From assembly GCF_000698145.1 (NCBI RefSeq), contig NZ_BAXB01000015.1:1-64000 (forward strand): a stretch of 64,000 bases of DNA, written 5' to 3'. The DNA is from Geomicrobium sp. JCM 19039. Lineage in GTDB: Bacteria; Bacillota; Bacilli; Bacillales; Marinococcaceae. A model generated the notes under the pieces. That model searched no databases. It had not been told where the DNA came from and was given only the letters and a program-made list of their open reading frames with translations. Made by a program: the position numbers and the translations under genes. Shown one piece after another: positions 11,189-19,708 of this stretch (position 1 is its first letter; the number at the start of each line of letters is the position of its first letter).

Positions 11189-12041
11189 AATCTGAAAGCT
11201 GTTCGGCCATGGAAATAAATTTCTTCAGCGCGGAATCGACGTGCATGTCTTTTCGGTGTACGAATATGATTTGAATGTGAGAATGTGGCTCAGGAATATC
11301 ATAAAAGGAAACAGGACGATCAAATCGGTGAGAGTCGACGAGGGAAATCGGTGCAATGGAGAACCCTAGGCCAGCATTCACGCAATTCAAGATCGATTCA
11401 ATCGTATTAAATTCCATAATTCGTCGCGGGTAAATCTCTTCTTCTGTCATCCAGGTTTCTAGACGTTCACGATAAAGATCATACGGTCTTGTGAGCAATG
11501 TTTTATGTTGAACATCGCCCGGTGTGATGGGGCTGCTTGAGTAGAGCACCAACTCTTCCGTGAAGATCTCCGTCGTGACAAGCTCAGGATGTTCAACAGG
11601 TCCAACCATAAACGCCCCGTCAAGCTGATAATTAAAAATATCATCGAGGAGAACTTTCGTTGTACCGACGCGTAAAGACAGTTCGACATCGGGGTAGTTT
11701 TTACTATAGTCTACGAGTAAATTCGGCAGGCGGCTGGAAGCTGTCGTTTCATTCGTTCCGATCCGCAACGTCCCATGAGGCATTTCATCATTGATAAGGG
11801 CAAGCGTTGTTTCGTCAACAAGTGCGAGAATCTGCTCAGCATACTGAAGGAGTTGACGTCCTTTCGGGGTTAAAGTCATCCCTCGGGGCTGACGAAAAAA
11901 CAGCTCGGTTTGAAACTCTTTCTCTAGCTTTTTAATACGCGCTGTAATGTTGGACTGTACATAGTTCAGTACTTCAGCAGTTTTCGTTGTATTTTGTTCT
12001 TTTGCTAACGTAACGAAGATGTGCAAGTCTTTCAGTTCCAT
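11187..12041 (-). CDS. LysR family transcriptional regulator
   Basis: 284 residues. The N-terminal helix-turn-helix (about residues 1-60, with LHIFVTLAKEQNTTKTAE and the recognition helix in YVQSNITARIKKLE) is followed by the two-lobed effector domain of LysR proteins. ATAGGAG precedes the ATG. It is divergent from the small gene at 12155 and the CoA-transferase beyond it, and a direct repeat of TTTTAATGATTGAT sits between them, so it most likely controls that pair. The effector is unknown, perhaps a short-chain acid. Confidence 0.85.
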   Translation of the reverse strand: MELKDLHIFVTLAKEQNTTKTAEVLNYVQSNITARIKKLEKEFQTELFFRQPRGMTLTPKGRQLLQYAEQILALVDETTLALINDEMPHGTLRIGTNETTASSRLPNLLVDYSKNYPDVELSLRVGTTKVLLDDIFNYQLDGAFMVGPVEHPELVTTEIFTEELVLYSSSPITPGDVQHKTLLTRPYDLYRERLETWMTEEEIYPRRIMEFNTIESILNCVNAGLGFSIAPISLVDSHRFDRPVSFYDIPEPHSHIQIIFVHRKDMHVDSALKKFISMAEQLSD

Positions 12042-12057
12042 CGTATACTCCTATCAT

Positions 12058-12104
12058 TTTTAATGATTGATTGCGCTCATTATTAATTATTTTTAATGAT
12101 TGAT
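12058..12104. promoter_or_regulatory. Direct repeat in LysR intergenic region, putative binding sites
   Basis: TTTTAATGATTGAT occurs at 12058-12071 and again at 12091-12104, 33 bp apart, which is about three helical turns. The pair sits between the divergent LysR gene and the small gene at 12155, as expected for recognition and activation half-sites of a LysR protein. Confidence 0.55.
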
Positions 12105-12154
12105 ATTATCTCATATAATATAGTTAAAGCCAATCAACTAAAGGAGAAATGCTC

Positions 12155-12544
12155 ATGTGGTTAATCAATGAATTAGGCATGACAAATGAAAAGAACAAAA
12201 ACTTTTATCGTTTTATTCAAGAAAACTTTAGAAGGTATGAAAATAAAGAGCCGATGAAGCCGCTCACGTACCAAGTTATTAGCGAGGATACAGAAACATT
12301 GCTAAACGGATGGGCTTCGCTAAAGGTCGACATGAAAAAGATTGATTCAACGGAAGAGAAGTTGAACGTGCTAAAGGCGTTTATTGAAGCGAACACGAAT
12401 AGCTCCAGTATTGATGAATTGCTCATACAATTGGAAGTAGACGAAGATATGATGGTACACACTGAATCAGACCAAAGTACAGTGGATACCTTGAAAGAAT
12501 TGCGTCTCACGATTGATTCCATGCACAAACTTCACTTCGTATAA
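12155..12544 (+). CDS. Hypothetical protein
   Basis: 129 residues, mostly helical and rich in Glu, Lys and Leu, no membrane segment, no motif I recognise. ATG at 12155 is chosen because AAGGAG (12141) then has normal spacing; the ATG at 12149 would be only two bases from it. It is divergent from the LysR gene and 37 bases before the CoA-transferase, so it probably belongs to the same regulated unit. Confidence 0.6.
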   Translation: MWLINELGMTNEKNKNFYRFIQENFRRYENKEPMKPLTYQVISEDTETLLNGWASLKVDMKKIDSTEEKLNVLKAFIEANTNSSSIDELLIQLEVDEDMMVHTESDQSTVDTLKELRLTIDSMHKLHFV

Positions 12545-12581
12545 AGACTGCAAGAATATCGCATGAAATGAGGCCATAACT

Positions 12582-14096
12582 ATGAACATTTCAGACGTCG
12601 TACGCCTCCCGGAACTAACCAACCGTGTAGTAAGCGAACAAACAGCCGCCAGCTGGATTTCTGATGGCATGACATTAGGGTTAAGTGGTTTTACTCGCGC
12701 CGGTGATGCCAAAGTCGTACCAAAAGCTCTAGCGAAAAAAGCAAAGAGCGACCCGATGAAAGTGAATGTATTCACAGGGGCGTCTCTTGGGGCTGACTTA
12801 GATAAAACGATGGCAGAAGCGGATCTTGTGAACAAGCGTCTCCCGTTCCAAGTGGATACTACGATGCGAAAGAGGATTAATGAAGGTGATATTTACTTCA
12901 TCGACCAGCATCTTTCCCACACATCAGAAGCTCTTCGCCAACAAGCGTTGCCTCCGATTGATTATGCGATCATTGAGGCGGTAGCCATTACCGAAGAGGG
13001 CGAAATTATTCCCACGACATCTGTTGGAAACTCAGCGTCATTTGCTGAGCACGCGAACGAAATTATCGTGGAGATTAATACCGCTCAACCAACATCATTA
13101 GAAGGTATGCATGATGTTTATCAGTTGGATGAACAGGGCAATCGAGACCCAATTCCGTTAACTGCTCCTGACGACCGCATCGGAGCAAAAGGCATTCGTG
13201 TTAACCCTGATAAAATTCGGGGCATCGTTTTCACTCACCAACTTGACTCCCCTTCAACTGTGACACCTCCAGACGACGAAACCGAACAAATTGCCAGACA
13301 CCTTATTTCGTTTTTAGAAAAAGAGAACGATGAAGGCCGTCTACCTGAAACGCTAGCACCTCTACAATCGGGGATCGGTTCTGTTGCAAATGCTGTGTTT
13401 AGTGGATTAAAAGACTCAAGGTTTAGAGACTTGGAAGTGTACTCCGAAGTGTTACAGGATTCGGTATTTGAATTGCTCGATCAAGGGATAGTGAAATCCG
13501 CCTCTGGATGTTCAATTACTCTTTCTCAAGACAAAATGAATGATGTATTTCCTCGATTGGATTCTTATAAAGATCGACTCGTATTACGAGCACAGGAATT
13601 CTCAAATCACCCCGAAATTATTCGTCGCTTAGGACTTATTTCCATAAATACCGCAATTGAAGCTGATTTATACGGAAATGTAAATTCCACGCACGTCATG
13701 GGCACGAAGATGATGAATGGGATTGGTGGTTCTGGAGACTTTGCAAGGAACGCTCGCCTAAGCATCTTTGTCACAAAATCCATCGCAAAAGGTGGCGACA
13801 TTTCCAGCATTGTCCCATTCGTTTCCCATGTTGATCATACAGAACACGATGTTGACATCCTCATTACTGAGCACGGGCTTGCAGATTTACGAGGACTGGC
13901 GCCTAGAGAACGTGCACCTGTAATCATTCGAAACTGTGCCGACCCAATCTACAGAGATCAGTTGCTCGATTACTTTGAGCGAGCCATTGATGAGAGCGGT
14001 GGCCAAACGCCGCACCTTTTACAAGAAGCATTTTCTTGGTATCAACATTTCAAAGAGCATGGAACGATGCACAATCAAGAATTCTCATATAACTAG
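12582..14096 (+). CDS. Acetyl-CoA hydrolase / succinate:acetate CoA-transferase family
   Basis: 504 residues, cytosolic class I-type CoA-transferase (Cat1/AarC/Ach1 family) that moves CoA between acetyl- or propionyl-CoA and an acid such as succinate or acetate. Visible marks are SGFTRAGDAK near residue 32, the GSGxxxVANAV-like loop (GIGSVANAV), and the C-terminal block with NTAIEADLYGNVNSTHV and GIGGSGDFARNA, where the family keeps its active-site glutamate and CoA-binding glycines. Length is normal. It lies downstream of a LysR regulator and a small unknown gene. A role in acetate or propionate handling is likely; the exact acid pair cannot be told. Confidence 0.85.
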   Translation: MNISDVVRLPELTNRVVSEQTAASWISDGMTLGLSGFTRAGDAKVVPKALAKKAKSDPMKVNVFTGASLGADLDKTMAEADLVNKRLPFQVDTTMRKRINEGDIYFIDQHLSHTSEALRQQALPPIDYAIIEAVAITEEGEIIPTTSVGNSASFAEHANEIIVEINTAQPTSLEGMHDVYQLDEQGNRDPIPLTAPDDRIGAKGIRVNPDKIRGIVFTHQLDSPSTVTPPDDETEQIARHLISFLEKENDEGRLPETLAPLQSGIGSVANAVFSGLKDSRFRDLEVYSEVLQDSVFELLDQGIVKSASGCSITLSQDKMNDVFPRLDSYKDRLVLRAQEFSNHPEIIRRLGLISINTAIEADLYGNVNSTHVMGTKMMNGIGGSGDFARNARLSIFVTKSIAKGGDISSIVPFVSHVDHTEHDVDILITEHGLADLRGLAPRERAPVIIRNCADPIYRDQLLDYFERAIDESGGQTPHLLQEAFSWYQHFKEHGTMHNQEFSYN

Positions 14097-14135
14097 CGCA
14101 CCACAACAGAGAGAGACCGAGTGGTGAAAGCAAAT

Positions 14136-14169
14136 AACCGCCCCCGAGACAAACACTCAGGGGCGGTTT
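14136..14169 (+). terminator. Terminator after CoA-transferase
   Basis: AACCGCCCC pairs with GGGGCGGTT, with an inner GAG/CTC pairing, 40 bases after the stop and followed by TTATTT. Confidence 0.8.
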
Positions 14170-14394
14170 ATTTAATGAAATATAGAACAGACAGTGCCGT
14201 AACAAATAGGGCGTATTAGGATAGATGTCTTCCTGCTTATATAAAGAGCAGGAGGGAAATAGCAGCTCGCTGTGCCCACTTCACCTCGATTTTTATCATC
14301 AAGATCGAGCGAACCGTTTGCACCCACTCTCCACCGATGTCGAGATAGTGTTTATTCACAAACACCTCTATTGTTGCATGATTTTGGATATTTA

Positions 14395-14437
14395 TAGGAG
14401 ATTGATGACCTAGATCACCCCAGAAACGGTCTAGATC
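14395..14437 (+). repeat. 43-bp direct repeat, copy 1
   Basis: Starts TAGGAGATTGATGACCTAGA and ends GGTCTAGATC. It matches 39 of 43 positions at 14904-14946, 509 bp away in the same orientation. Its TAGATCACCC (14411-14420) is also complemented by GGGTGATCTA at 14468-14477. Together the two copies flank the dispersed GC-rich repeat. Confidence 0.75.
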
Positions 14438-14482
14438 ACGGTAAAAGGGCTGGTTTTTCTAAATGCTGGGTGATCTATATAG

Positions 14483-14824
14483 AGTGAACTTAAGGTTTTC
14501 TTGATTTGCGCTGTTGGGGTTGGAGGGGTAAGCGCGGTGCTAGGTGAGTCATTTTGCGCGCGAGTTTCCCCCATCTGCGCGCGAGTTTGCGCTTTTCACT
14601 GATTTTAGCGCTGATTTCGCCAAACTTGCGCGCAGTTTGTTCCAACTTGCGCGTAGATTCCAGGATGAAGTGCCAACGACACGTCGGCGCCAGCGGGGCC
14701 GAAGCCAAATCGGACTCGGTTCGCGCGGTTCGCGCCGACGTCTTGTGGGTACTTGAGCACAGTTTGCACTTACCAATCTTACCATTGCTTCTTGAAGAAG
14801 TTCTTTCGTTCAACTTATCTAGAT
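14483..14824 (+). repeat. Dispersed GC-rich repeat, copy A
   Basis: Roughly 340 bp that recur inverted at about 36175-36610. Conserved parts include GCGCTGTT, AGCGCGGTGC, CATTTTGCGCGC, CAGTTTGTTCCAACT, the GCCGAAGCCAAATCGGACTC block, ACTTGAGCACAGTTT and CTTACCATTG followed by TTCTTGAAGAA. Inside it, a GCGCGMGTTT-like unit occurs about four times (near 14555, 14575, 14627, 14646). GC content is clearly above the flanks. No transposase or target duplication is visible, so it may be a non-autonomous element or a structured RNA/DNA repeat. Confidence 0.75.
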
Positions 14825-14843
14825 CATATTCATGATGATCTAG
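14819..14843. repeat. Hairpin with CTAGATCAT arms
   Basis: CTAGATCAT (14819-14827) and ATGATCTAG (14835-14843) form a perfect 9-bp stem. The arms share the TAGATCA core with the 43-bp direct repeats on both sides. Confidence 0.6.
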
Positions 14844-14860
14844 ATTATATTTCATAGTTT

Positions 14861-14879
14861 TCAGCACCGGTGGTGCTGA
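14861..14879. repeat. Hairpin TCAGCACC-GGT-GGTGCTGA
   Basis: Perfect 8-bp stem with a 3-base loop between the dispersed repeat and the second 43-bp repeat. No T-run follows. Confidence 0.6.
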
Positions 14880-14903
14880 TGGTCGCTTGTTTTTGGGAAT
14901 GAT

Positions 14904-14946
14904 TAGGAGATTGGTGATTTAGATCACCCCCGAAACGGTCTAGATC
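14904..14946 (+). repeat. 43-bp direct repeat, copy 2
   Basis: Same unit as 14395-14437 with four substitutions. It closes the interval that contains copy A of the dispersed repeat. Confidence 0.75.
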
Positions 14947-15275
14947 TCTATTGCACACCGTAGCTCATCGGATACTTGCTCATTTAGGAACGTTCGTATC
15001 TATAACGAACATCCAACCTTGTTTTTTCACATCGACCTCAAGAGCTAACAACCATCGGCACTTCCGGCGCCGAAGATAAACCGATTGAACGTCGGCTTGA
15101 CTCATGCCAACGTCTCGCTGTCCTTTCTGACAGAAAGGGGGTGGAAGTTCTTACGTCTAGCTTATGGAACGGTCCTCTTACGGTGTAAGCGTGATCCATG
15201 CGGTGATTAGCACAAGGCATAATGGATTGCGCGACCACATGCCACGCAAAGGGGCCCTTACTAAACAACACTGCC

Positions 15276-15886
15276 TTAGTGGTTTTTAATCGACTGCGCA
15301 CCGTGAAGGAACGTTTGCAATTGTTCTTCACGATCTCTTAGTCGCAAGAAGTAATCCGTTGAAATATATTTGAGAAGCTCCTGGCGATTGTTTTTTCTAA
15401 TGTGCGTTTTTATTTGTGTTCTTGCTTCTTCTAAAAACGCGAGGTCTTGCTCTATAGTATCTGGAAGGAGCTGTTCAATTTGTTGGCGCAACTGCTGTGA
15501 ATAATAAGGCTGGCACCGTCTGTTGAGGTGGCGACGGTCAGTTTGCCTCGTTGGATAACGGCAGGAAAATGAAAGTCGCTTTTCTTTACGTCATCAGCCC
15601 GGTATATGAGTTGACCAGGTGCGCGATTTTTCGATATGGCATCATGCAACTCATAATTATCGGTGCAAAGGACAATGAGATTAGCGGTTAAGCACTCTTG
15701 CTTCGTCAAGTATCGGGGTTCCCAACAAACGAAACCTTGAAAACATTCAGGTAATGAAGGGGAGACGACGGTGATTGAAATGCCGCTACTGAGCAGATGG
15801 CGAATTCTTCGCGACCCGACATTCCCTGCGCCAACGACGACTGCATTCATTGTATTGGGGTGCAAGACGATGGGTAACTTGCTCAT
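15276..15886 (-). CDS. sirC: Precorrin-2 dehydrogenase (siroheme synthase N-terminal type), frameshifted
   Basis: NAD-dependent oxidation of precorrin-2 to sirohydrochlorin, the middle step of siroheme synthesis. The first part shows the Rossmann start VVVGAGNVGSRRIRHLL and the conserved TVATSTDGAS block. After that the frame breaks near 15506 (one base lost in GCCAGCCTTAT); the next frame carries the helical C-terminus to 15276. Restored length is 203 residues, like B. subtilis YlnF. The ATG overlaps the end of sirB by ATGA, so it is the last gene of the leftward cysH operon. Confidence 0.85.
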
Positions 15887-16647
15887 TGCAGTATTTGCCC
15901 TTCCAATGCTTGTTTCGCCCTTGCAACAATAACTGGAGCGAGCGCGGTGTCTTTGCCTAAAAAGTCACAGCGAACATACGATGTTGGACCTGTTCTTTTC
16001 TGCAAAAAATCATCCAGTTCGTTCATGAGCACCCCAGTAAACAATAAGTACGGAAGCACGTACGTTTTCTCTGACCGCAGTTTCTCCAATTTCTCTATTC
16101 CTTGTTCCAAAGTGGGGGTTGTTGCGGCTAAAAAGCAAATCTCAATATTTTCACACGCGGTTCGCTCATATATGAGGCGGGCGATTTTCGCTACATCACT
16201 CGGCTGGTAGCCGTCGCTTGAGCCCCGCCCAACGACTAAAACGTCATGAATTCGTTCGGTGTCTTTTGTCATTTTCGGTAATCCTGCATCTATGAGACGT
16301 TTAACCGCTAGGTCTACCGCTTCTTCGCAAACGCCAATGGTTTCACCGTACGTAAATGTGATGTGCGGAAAGCGACGTTTGATCGCTTTCACTTCTTCAG
16401 GTATGTCAGTGCGGGCATGACCGGCTCTTAAAAGTAATACGGGAACGATTGCAATGTTTCGGGCGCCATTTTCAATACACGATTCAATGGCTCTAGTAAT
16501 CGTAGGTGCTGACAACTCAATAAAACCGTACGTTTGGAACAGGTTGTCGCCAGGCATTTGCCGCATCACTTCTTCAATGAAGCGCTCAAATTGTTGAACG
16601 CCGGTTTTCACTCGACTGCCATGCCCGACGTAAAGAATGGCTTGCAT
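15883..16647 (-). CDS. sirB: Sirohydrochlorin ferrochelatase (CbiX type)
   Basis: 254 residues, inserts Fe2+ into sirohydrochlorin to give siroheme, the cofactor of the sulfite reductase encoded by cysI nearby. The chelatase start YVGHGSR holds the metal-binding histidine, and a second half-domain begins at VLVVGRGSSD, as in two-domain CbiX/SirB proteins. AGGAGGAAG precedes the ATG. It overlaps the end of cobA by 62 bases and sirC by 4, so translation is coupled. Confidence 0.9.
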   Translation of the reverse strand: MQAILYVGHGSRVKTGVQQFERFIEEVMRQMPGDNLFQTYGFIELSAPTITRAIESCIENGARNIAIVPVLLLRAGHARTDIPEEVKAIKRRFPHITFTYGETIGVCEEAVDLAVKRLIDAGLPKMTKDTERIHDVLVVGRGSSDGYQPSDVAKIARLIYERTACENIEICFLAATTPTLEQGIEKLEKLRSEKTYVLPYLLFTGVLMNELDDFLQKRTGPTSYVRCDFLGKDTALAPVIVARAKQALEGQILQ

Positions 16648-17989
16648 CGTCTTCCTCCTTTATATGAAACCACAGGCTTGCTTTTCGTTTTGTTTCTTCA
16701 TCAAAACAAACAGCATCAACGTTTGCAATCCAATCGGTCAGATCCCCTTTTTCCAAACCGTCAATAAAAAACGCCACCGATCGTTTGGTTGGAAAATAAA
16801 CAACAGTACGTTCCTCGTCTTTGAATCGATTGTGTAAACACAAATGACTCACTGGATGATACGTGTGACGCGAGCTTGCTATATGTTTCGTCGACGGAGC
16901 ACTCGCCAATCGTACGGCACTTAAGCCGCTTCCAGCCATCGTAGAAGATAACCCGTACTGTTCAAGTTGAACGCGCGCCCGGTCCGTTGTAGCAATGAGC
17001 CGTGAATAGACGGAGCGAATATCAAGGGATTGCTCTTTTAACCAATGGAACCAATGGTTAACGGCTGTCGCATCATCAAACTGCACAGATGGAATGTGCG
17101 ACCAATCAACGTCTGGTGAGGGTAAAGGATGCGTGCTTGTTTTCGGATAAACAAGTACTTCTGCACCTTCATGTTCTAACACGTCTTCTAAATGGGTGCT
17201 AACATCTTCGTCATAGGCAATCACGACAGATGACCCGAAGCGAGGCTTCTTTTCCCACCAACTCGTGTCGTTATGCAGGTGATTTACGTTTCCGACGAGC
17301 GTTATGGCAGGGTTAATAACGGTCATTTCCTTCGCTCGTTTAGCCAGCGTCCCTAAGCTTGCGCGCACAGAACGTTGTTTTGACGTCGTGCCCCATTCGA
17401 TAATGATTGCAGGTTCATTAGGGTCTCTGCCGTGTCGGAGCAATTGTTCAGTAATCTGCTCAAGGTTATTGATCCCCATGTAAAAAGCGAGCGTTTCAAT
17501 ACCCGCAAGAGATTTCCAATCCAACTCATCAGCGGAGTCTTTCTTACGGTGTCCCGCCGCAACAGCAAAACTAGCGCCGTAGTCGCGGTGTGTAACCGGA
17601 ACTCCTGCATAAAGTGGGGCGGCGATTCCGGAAGTTACGCCTGGAACAATATCATAAGGGATGTTATGCTCATCTAGGGCTGCGGTCTCTTCGCCGACTC
17701 TTCCGAAAATCCCAGGGTCTCCGCCTTTTAAACGGACGACGGTACGGTGTAGATGGGCGTGACGAACGAGCTCTTCTTGAATCAGTTCTTGCCGCAATGT
17801 ATGATGCTTTGGAAATTTCCCGACATAAATGTATTCGGCGTCGTGCGGGGCATGCAGTAACAGTTTCGGGTTGACAAGTCGGTCATATAGCACTACATCC
17901 GCTTGCTTTAGACAGCGGACTCCTTTGTCTGTCAGTAACCCGTGGTCACCAGGGCCAGCACCTACGAAATATACATGTCCGCTATTCAT
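16586..17989 (-). CDS. cobA: Uroporphyrinogen-III C-methyltransferase fused to a HemD-like domain
   Basis: 467 residues. Residues 1-245 are the SAM-dependent methyltransferase that turns uroporphyrinogen III into precorrin-2 (VGAGPGDHGLLT, YDRLVNP, RLKGGDPGIFGR, PGVTSGIAAPLYAGVPVTHR). Residues about 250-455 resemble uroporphyrinogen-III synthase (HemD), with a VVIAYDED start and an EVLVYPKT strand, but are divergent. B. subtilis YlnD has only the first domain, so this is a fusion relative to that operon. It overlaps cysC by 8 bases. Whether the HemD-like half is active is open; it may only bind tetrapyrrole. Confidence 0.85.
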   Translation of the reverse strand: MNSGHVYFVGAGPGDHGLLTDKGVRCLKQADVVLYDRLVNPKLLLHAPHDAEYIYVGKFPKHHTLRQELIQEELVRHAHLHRTVVRLKGGDPGIFGRVGEETAALDEHNIPYDIVPGVTSGIAAPLYAGVPVTHRDYGASFAVAAGHRKKDSADELDWKSLAGIETLAFYMGINNLEQITEQLLRHGRDPNEPAIIIEWGTTSKQRSVRASLGTLAKRAKEMTVINPAITLVGNVNHLHNDTSWWEKKPRFGSSVVIAYDEDVSTHLEDVLEHEGAEVLVYPKTSTHPLPSPDVDWSHIPSVQFDDATAVNHWFHWLKEQSLDIRSVYSRLIATTDRARVQLEQYGLSSTMAGSGLSAVRLASAPSTKHIASSRHTYHPVSHLCLHNRFKDEERTVVYFPTKRSVAFFIDGLEKGDLTDWIANVDAVCFDEETKRKASLWFHIKEEDDASHSLRRAWQSSENRRSTI

Positions 17990-18596
17990 TGGTTTCCCTC
18001 GGTATCCGACCGCGTTCGATTAGGAAATCAACAATTTCCTTTGCGCTCTCAGCAATGCTCTTGTCGGCCGTTTCAATGGTGACTTCAGGGTCGACGGGTG
18101 CTTCATATGGTGAGCTAATCCCTGTGAAATGCGGGATGCTGCCTGCTCTCGCGCGTTCATATAATCCTTTGACATCCCGTTGCTCACACGTTTCTAACGG
18201 GCAGTTCACATACACTTCAATAAACTCATTTTCTGAAAATAACTCCCGTACGAGATCTCGGTCTGCTGTAAATGGAGAGATGAATGCGGTAGAAACGATC
18301 ACCCCAGCATCAACAAATAGTTTCGACACCTCTCCAATTCTACGAATGTTTTCCACTCGATCGGTATCTGAAAAACCTAAGTCTTTATTTAACCCATGTC
18401 GTACGTTATCGCCATCCAACACATAGCTCGTAAGCCCACGTTCATGTAAAGCCACATCGACGACGTTTGCGAGGGTGGATTTTCCTGATCCTGACAAGCC
18501 AGTAAACCAGAGTACGCAACTATGAGATCCTAGTTTTTTTTGGCGGTCTTTCTTTGTGATCGTCGTGTTGTGCCAAGTAAGGTTTGGTTTTGTCAT
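17982..18596 (-). CDS. cysC: Adenylylsulfate kinase
   Basis: 204 residues, phosphorylates APS to PAPS in sulfate activation. Walker A is GLSGSGKST near residue 32, followed by [11 protein letters not shown], the FISPF loop and [14 protein letters not shown], all family marks. The start overlaps the end of sat by four bases (ATGA). Confidence 0.92.
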   Translation of the reverse strand: MTKPNLTWHNTTITKKDRQKKLGSHSCVLWFTGLSGSGKSTLANVVDVALHERGLTSYVLDGDNVRHGLNKDLGFSDTDRVENIRRIGEVSKLFVDAGVIVSTAFISPFTADRDLVRELFSENEFIEVYVNCPLETCEQRDVKGLYERARAGSIPHFTGISSPYEAPVDPEVTIETADKSIAESAKEIVDFLIERGRIPRETNE

Positions 18597-19708
18597 GAGC
18601 CCACCTCTTTTTTCTTTTCTCCACGGATAAGCACTTCAATGACTTCTTGACGACTAAATTCTTTTGGGGGAAGAATTTCATTCTTCAACATCTCACGCAC
18701 TTTCGTTCCCGACAAAATGACGTGTTCTTCTTGATCATGAGGCATGTTTTGTGCGATGCCATACTGTCGCATGCGCGGCAATAAAAGCTATGCTCAAAGA
18801 ATAATGGCATGATGCCTAGTTCATCTGTTGTAAATTCTTTAAAAATCTCTTGCGCATCATACGTACCGTAATAGTCACCAACCCAGCGTGATCGCGGCCG
18901 ACAATAAAATGTGTACAGCCGTAATTCCGACGAACGAGTGCATGGAAAATGGCTTCCCTCGGACCGGCATAACGCATGGCAGCAGGAAACACAGACAAGT
19001 GTACCCGATCTTTTGGATAATAACGCTGGAGAAGCACTTCGTAACTTTCCATCCTTACTTCAGCGGGGATGTCTCCAGCTTTTGTTTCTCCAACAAGTGG
19101 GTTCAAAAACAATCCATCGATCGTTTCTAGCGCGGCTTTTTGAATGTATTCGTGGGCGCGGTGGACAGGGTTTCTCGTCTGAAAGCCGACGACCGTGTTC
19201 CAGCCATTGTCTTTAAACACTTTTCGGGTTTGTGCAGGAGTGAGATAGTAGGAAGCGAATTCTGGTCGGTGAATCTTTCGCGTCAATATAACATCACCGC
19301 CAACATAAATCGGTGCTCGAGCGAACAACTTGGCGACACCAGGGTGTTGTTCATCTGAGGTTCGATACACGAGCTCTGCTTCACGAATTTTGTTCGGTTC
19401 ATAGATCGAAGAAATTGTGATTGTACCATACGTTTCACCGTCAAAATCGAGGCGAACTTCATCGCCGATATCAAAAGAGGATGCGTCAAAAACAGGCAAA
19501 GTGATAGGCAAGCTCCATGCCTCGCCAGACGATAAGTGCATATGTTCAACGACGTTTTCATAATCTTTCTCATCTAAAAACCAGTGAGTGGGCTGTACCC
19601 TCCAATTCCGATTAGCTCCAAATCAGAAAGAGCAAAGCCATCCAGCTCAATGGATGCTCTAATATGGTTCGTTTCTTTTTCAGGTTGATAGCGGTTTACG
19701 AGTGTCAA
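18593..19708 (-). CDS. sat: ATP sulfurylase (sulfate adenylyltransferase), three frameshifts
   Basis: Forms APS from sulfate and ATP. Family marks run through three frames: GGYSPLTGF at the N-terminus, the catalytic [11 protein letters not shown], then [15 protein letters not shown], and the C-terminal [12 protein letters not shown]. Breaks lie near 19578 (A-run), 18882 (G-run) and 18742 (G-run); each is repaired by adding one base to a homopolymer, giving 372 residues, close to B. subtilis Sat. The TTG start (19708-19706) follows GAAGGAGGAAAC and overlaps the cysH stop. Three independent homopolymer losses in one gene indicate sequence errors, not decay. Confidence 0.88.

Larger units (their letters stand above)
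14170..15275. other. Repeat-rich, gene-poor region
   Basis: About 1.1 kb without a convincing gene. It holds two 43-bp direct repeats (14395, 14904), a GC-rich dispersed repeat (14483-14824), several hairpins (14411/14468, 14819-14843, 14861-14879) and, on the minus strand, a short frame at 15092-14967 or so that could be a remnant. The GC-rich frames on both strands here are repeat shadows. Confidence 0.6.

Noticed and set aside
14490..14867. Overlapping GC-rich frames on both strands
   Set aside because: They coincide with the dispersed repeat, occur on both strands, lack ribosome sites and are interrupted differently in copy B.
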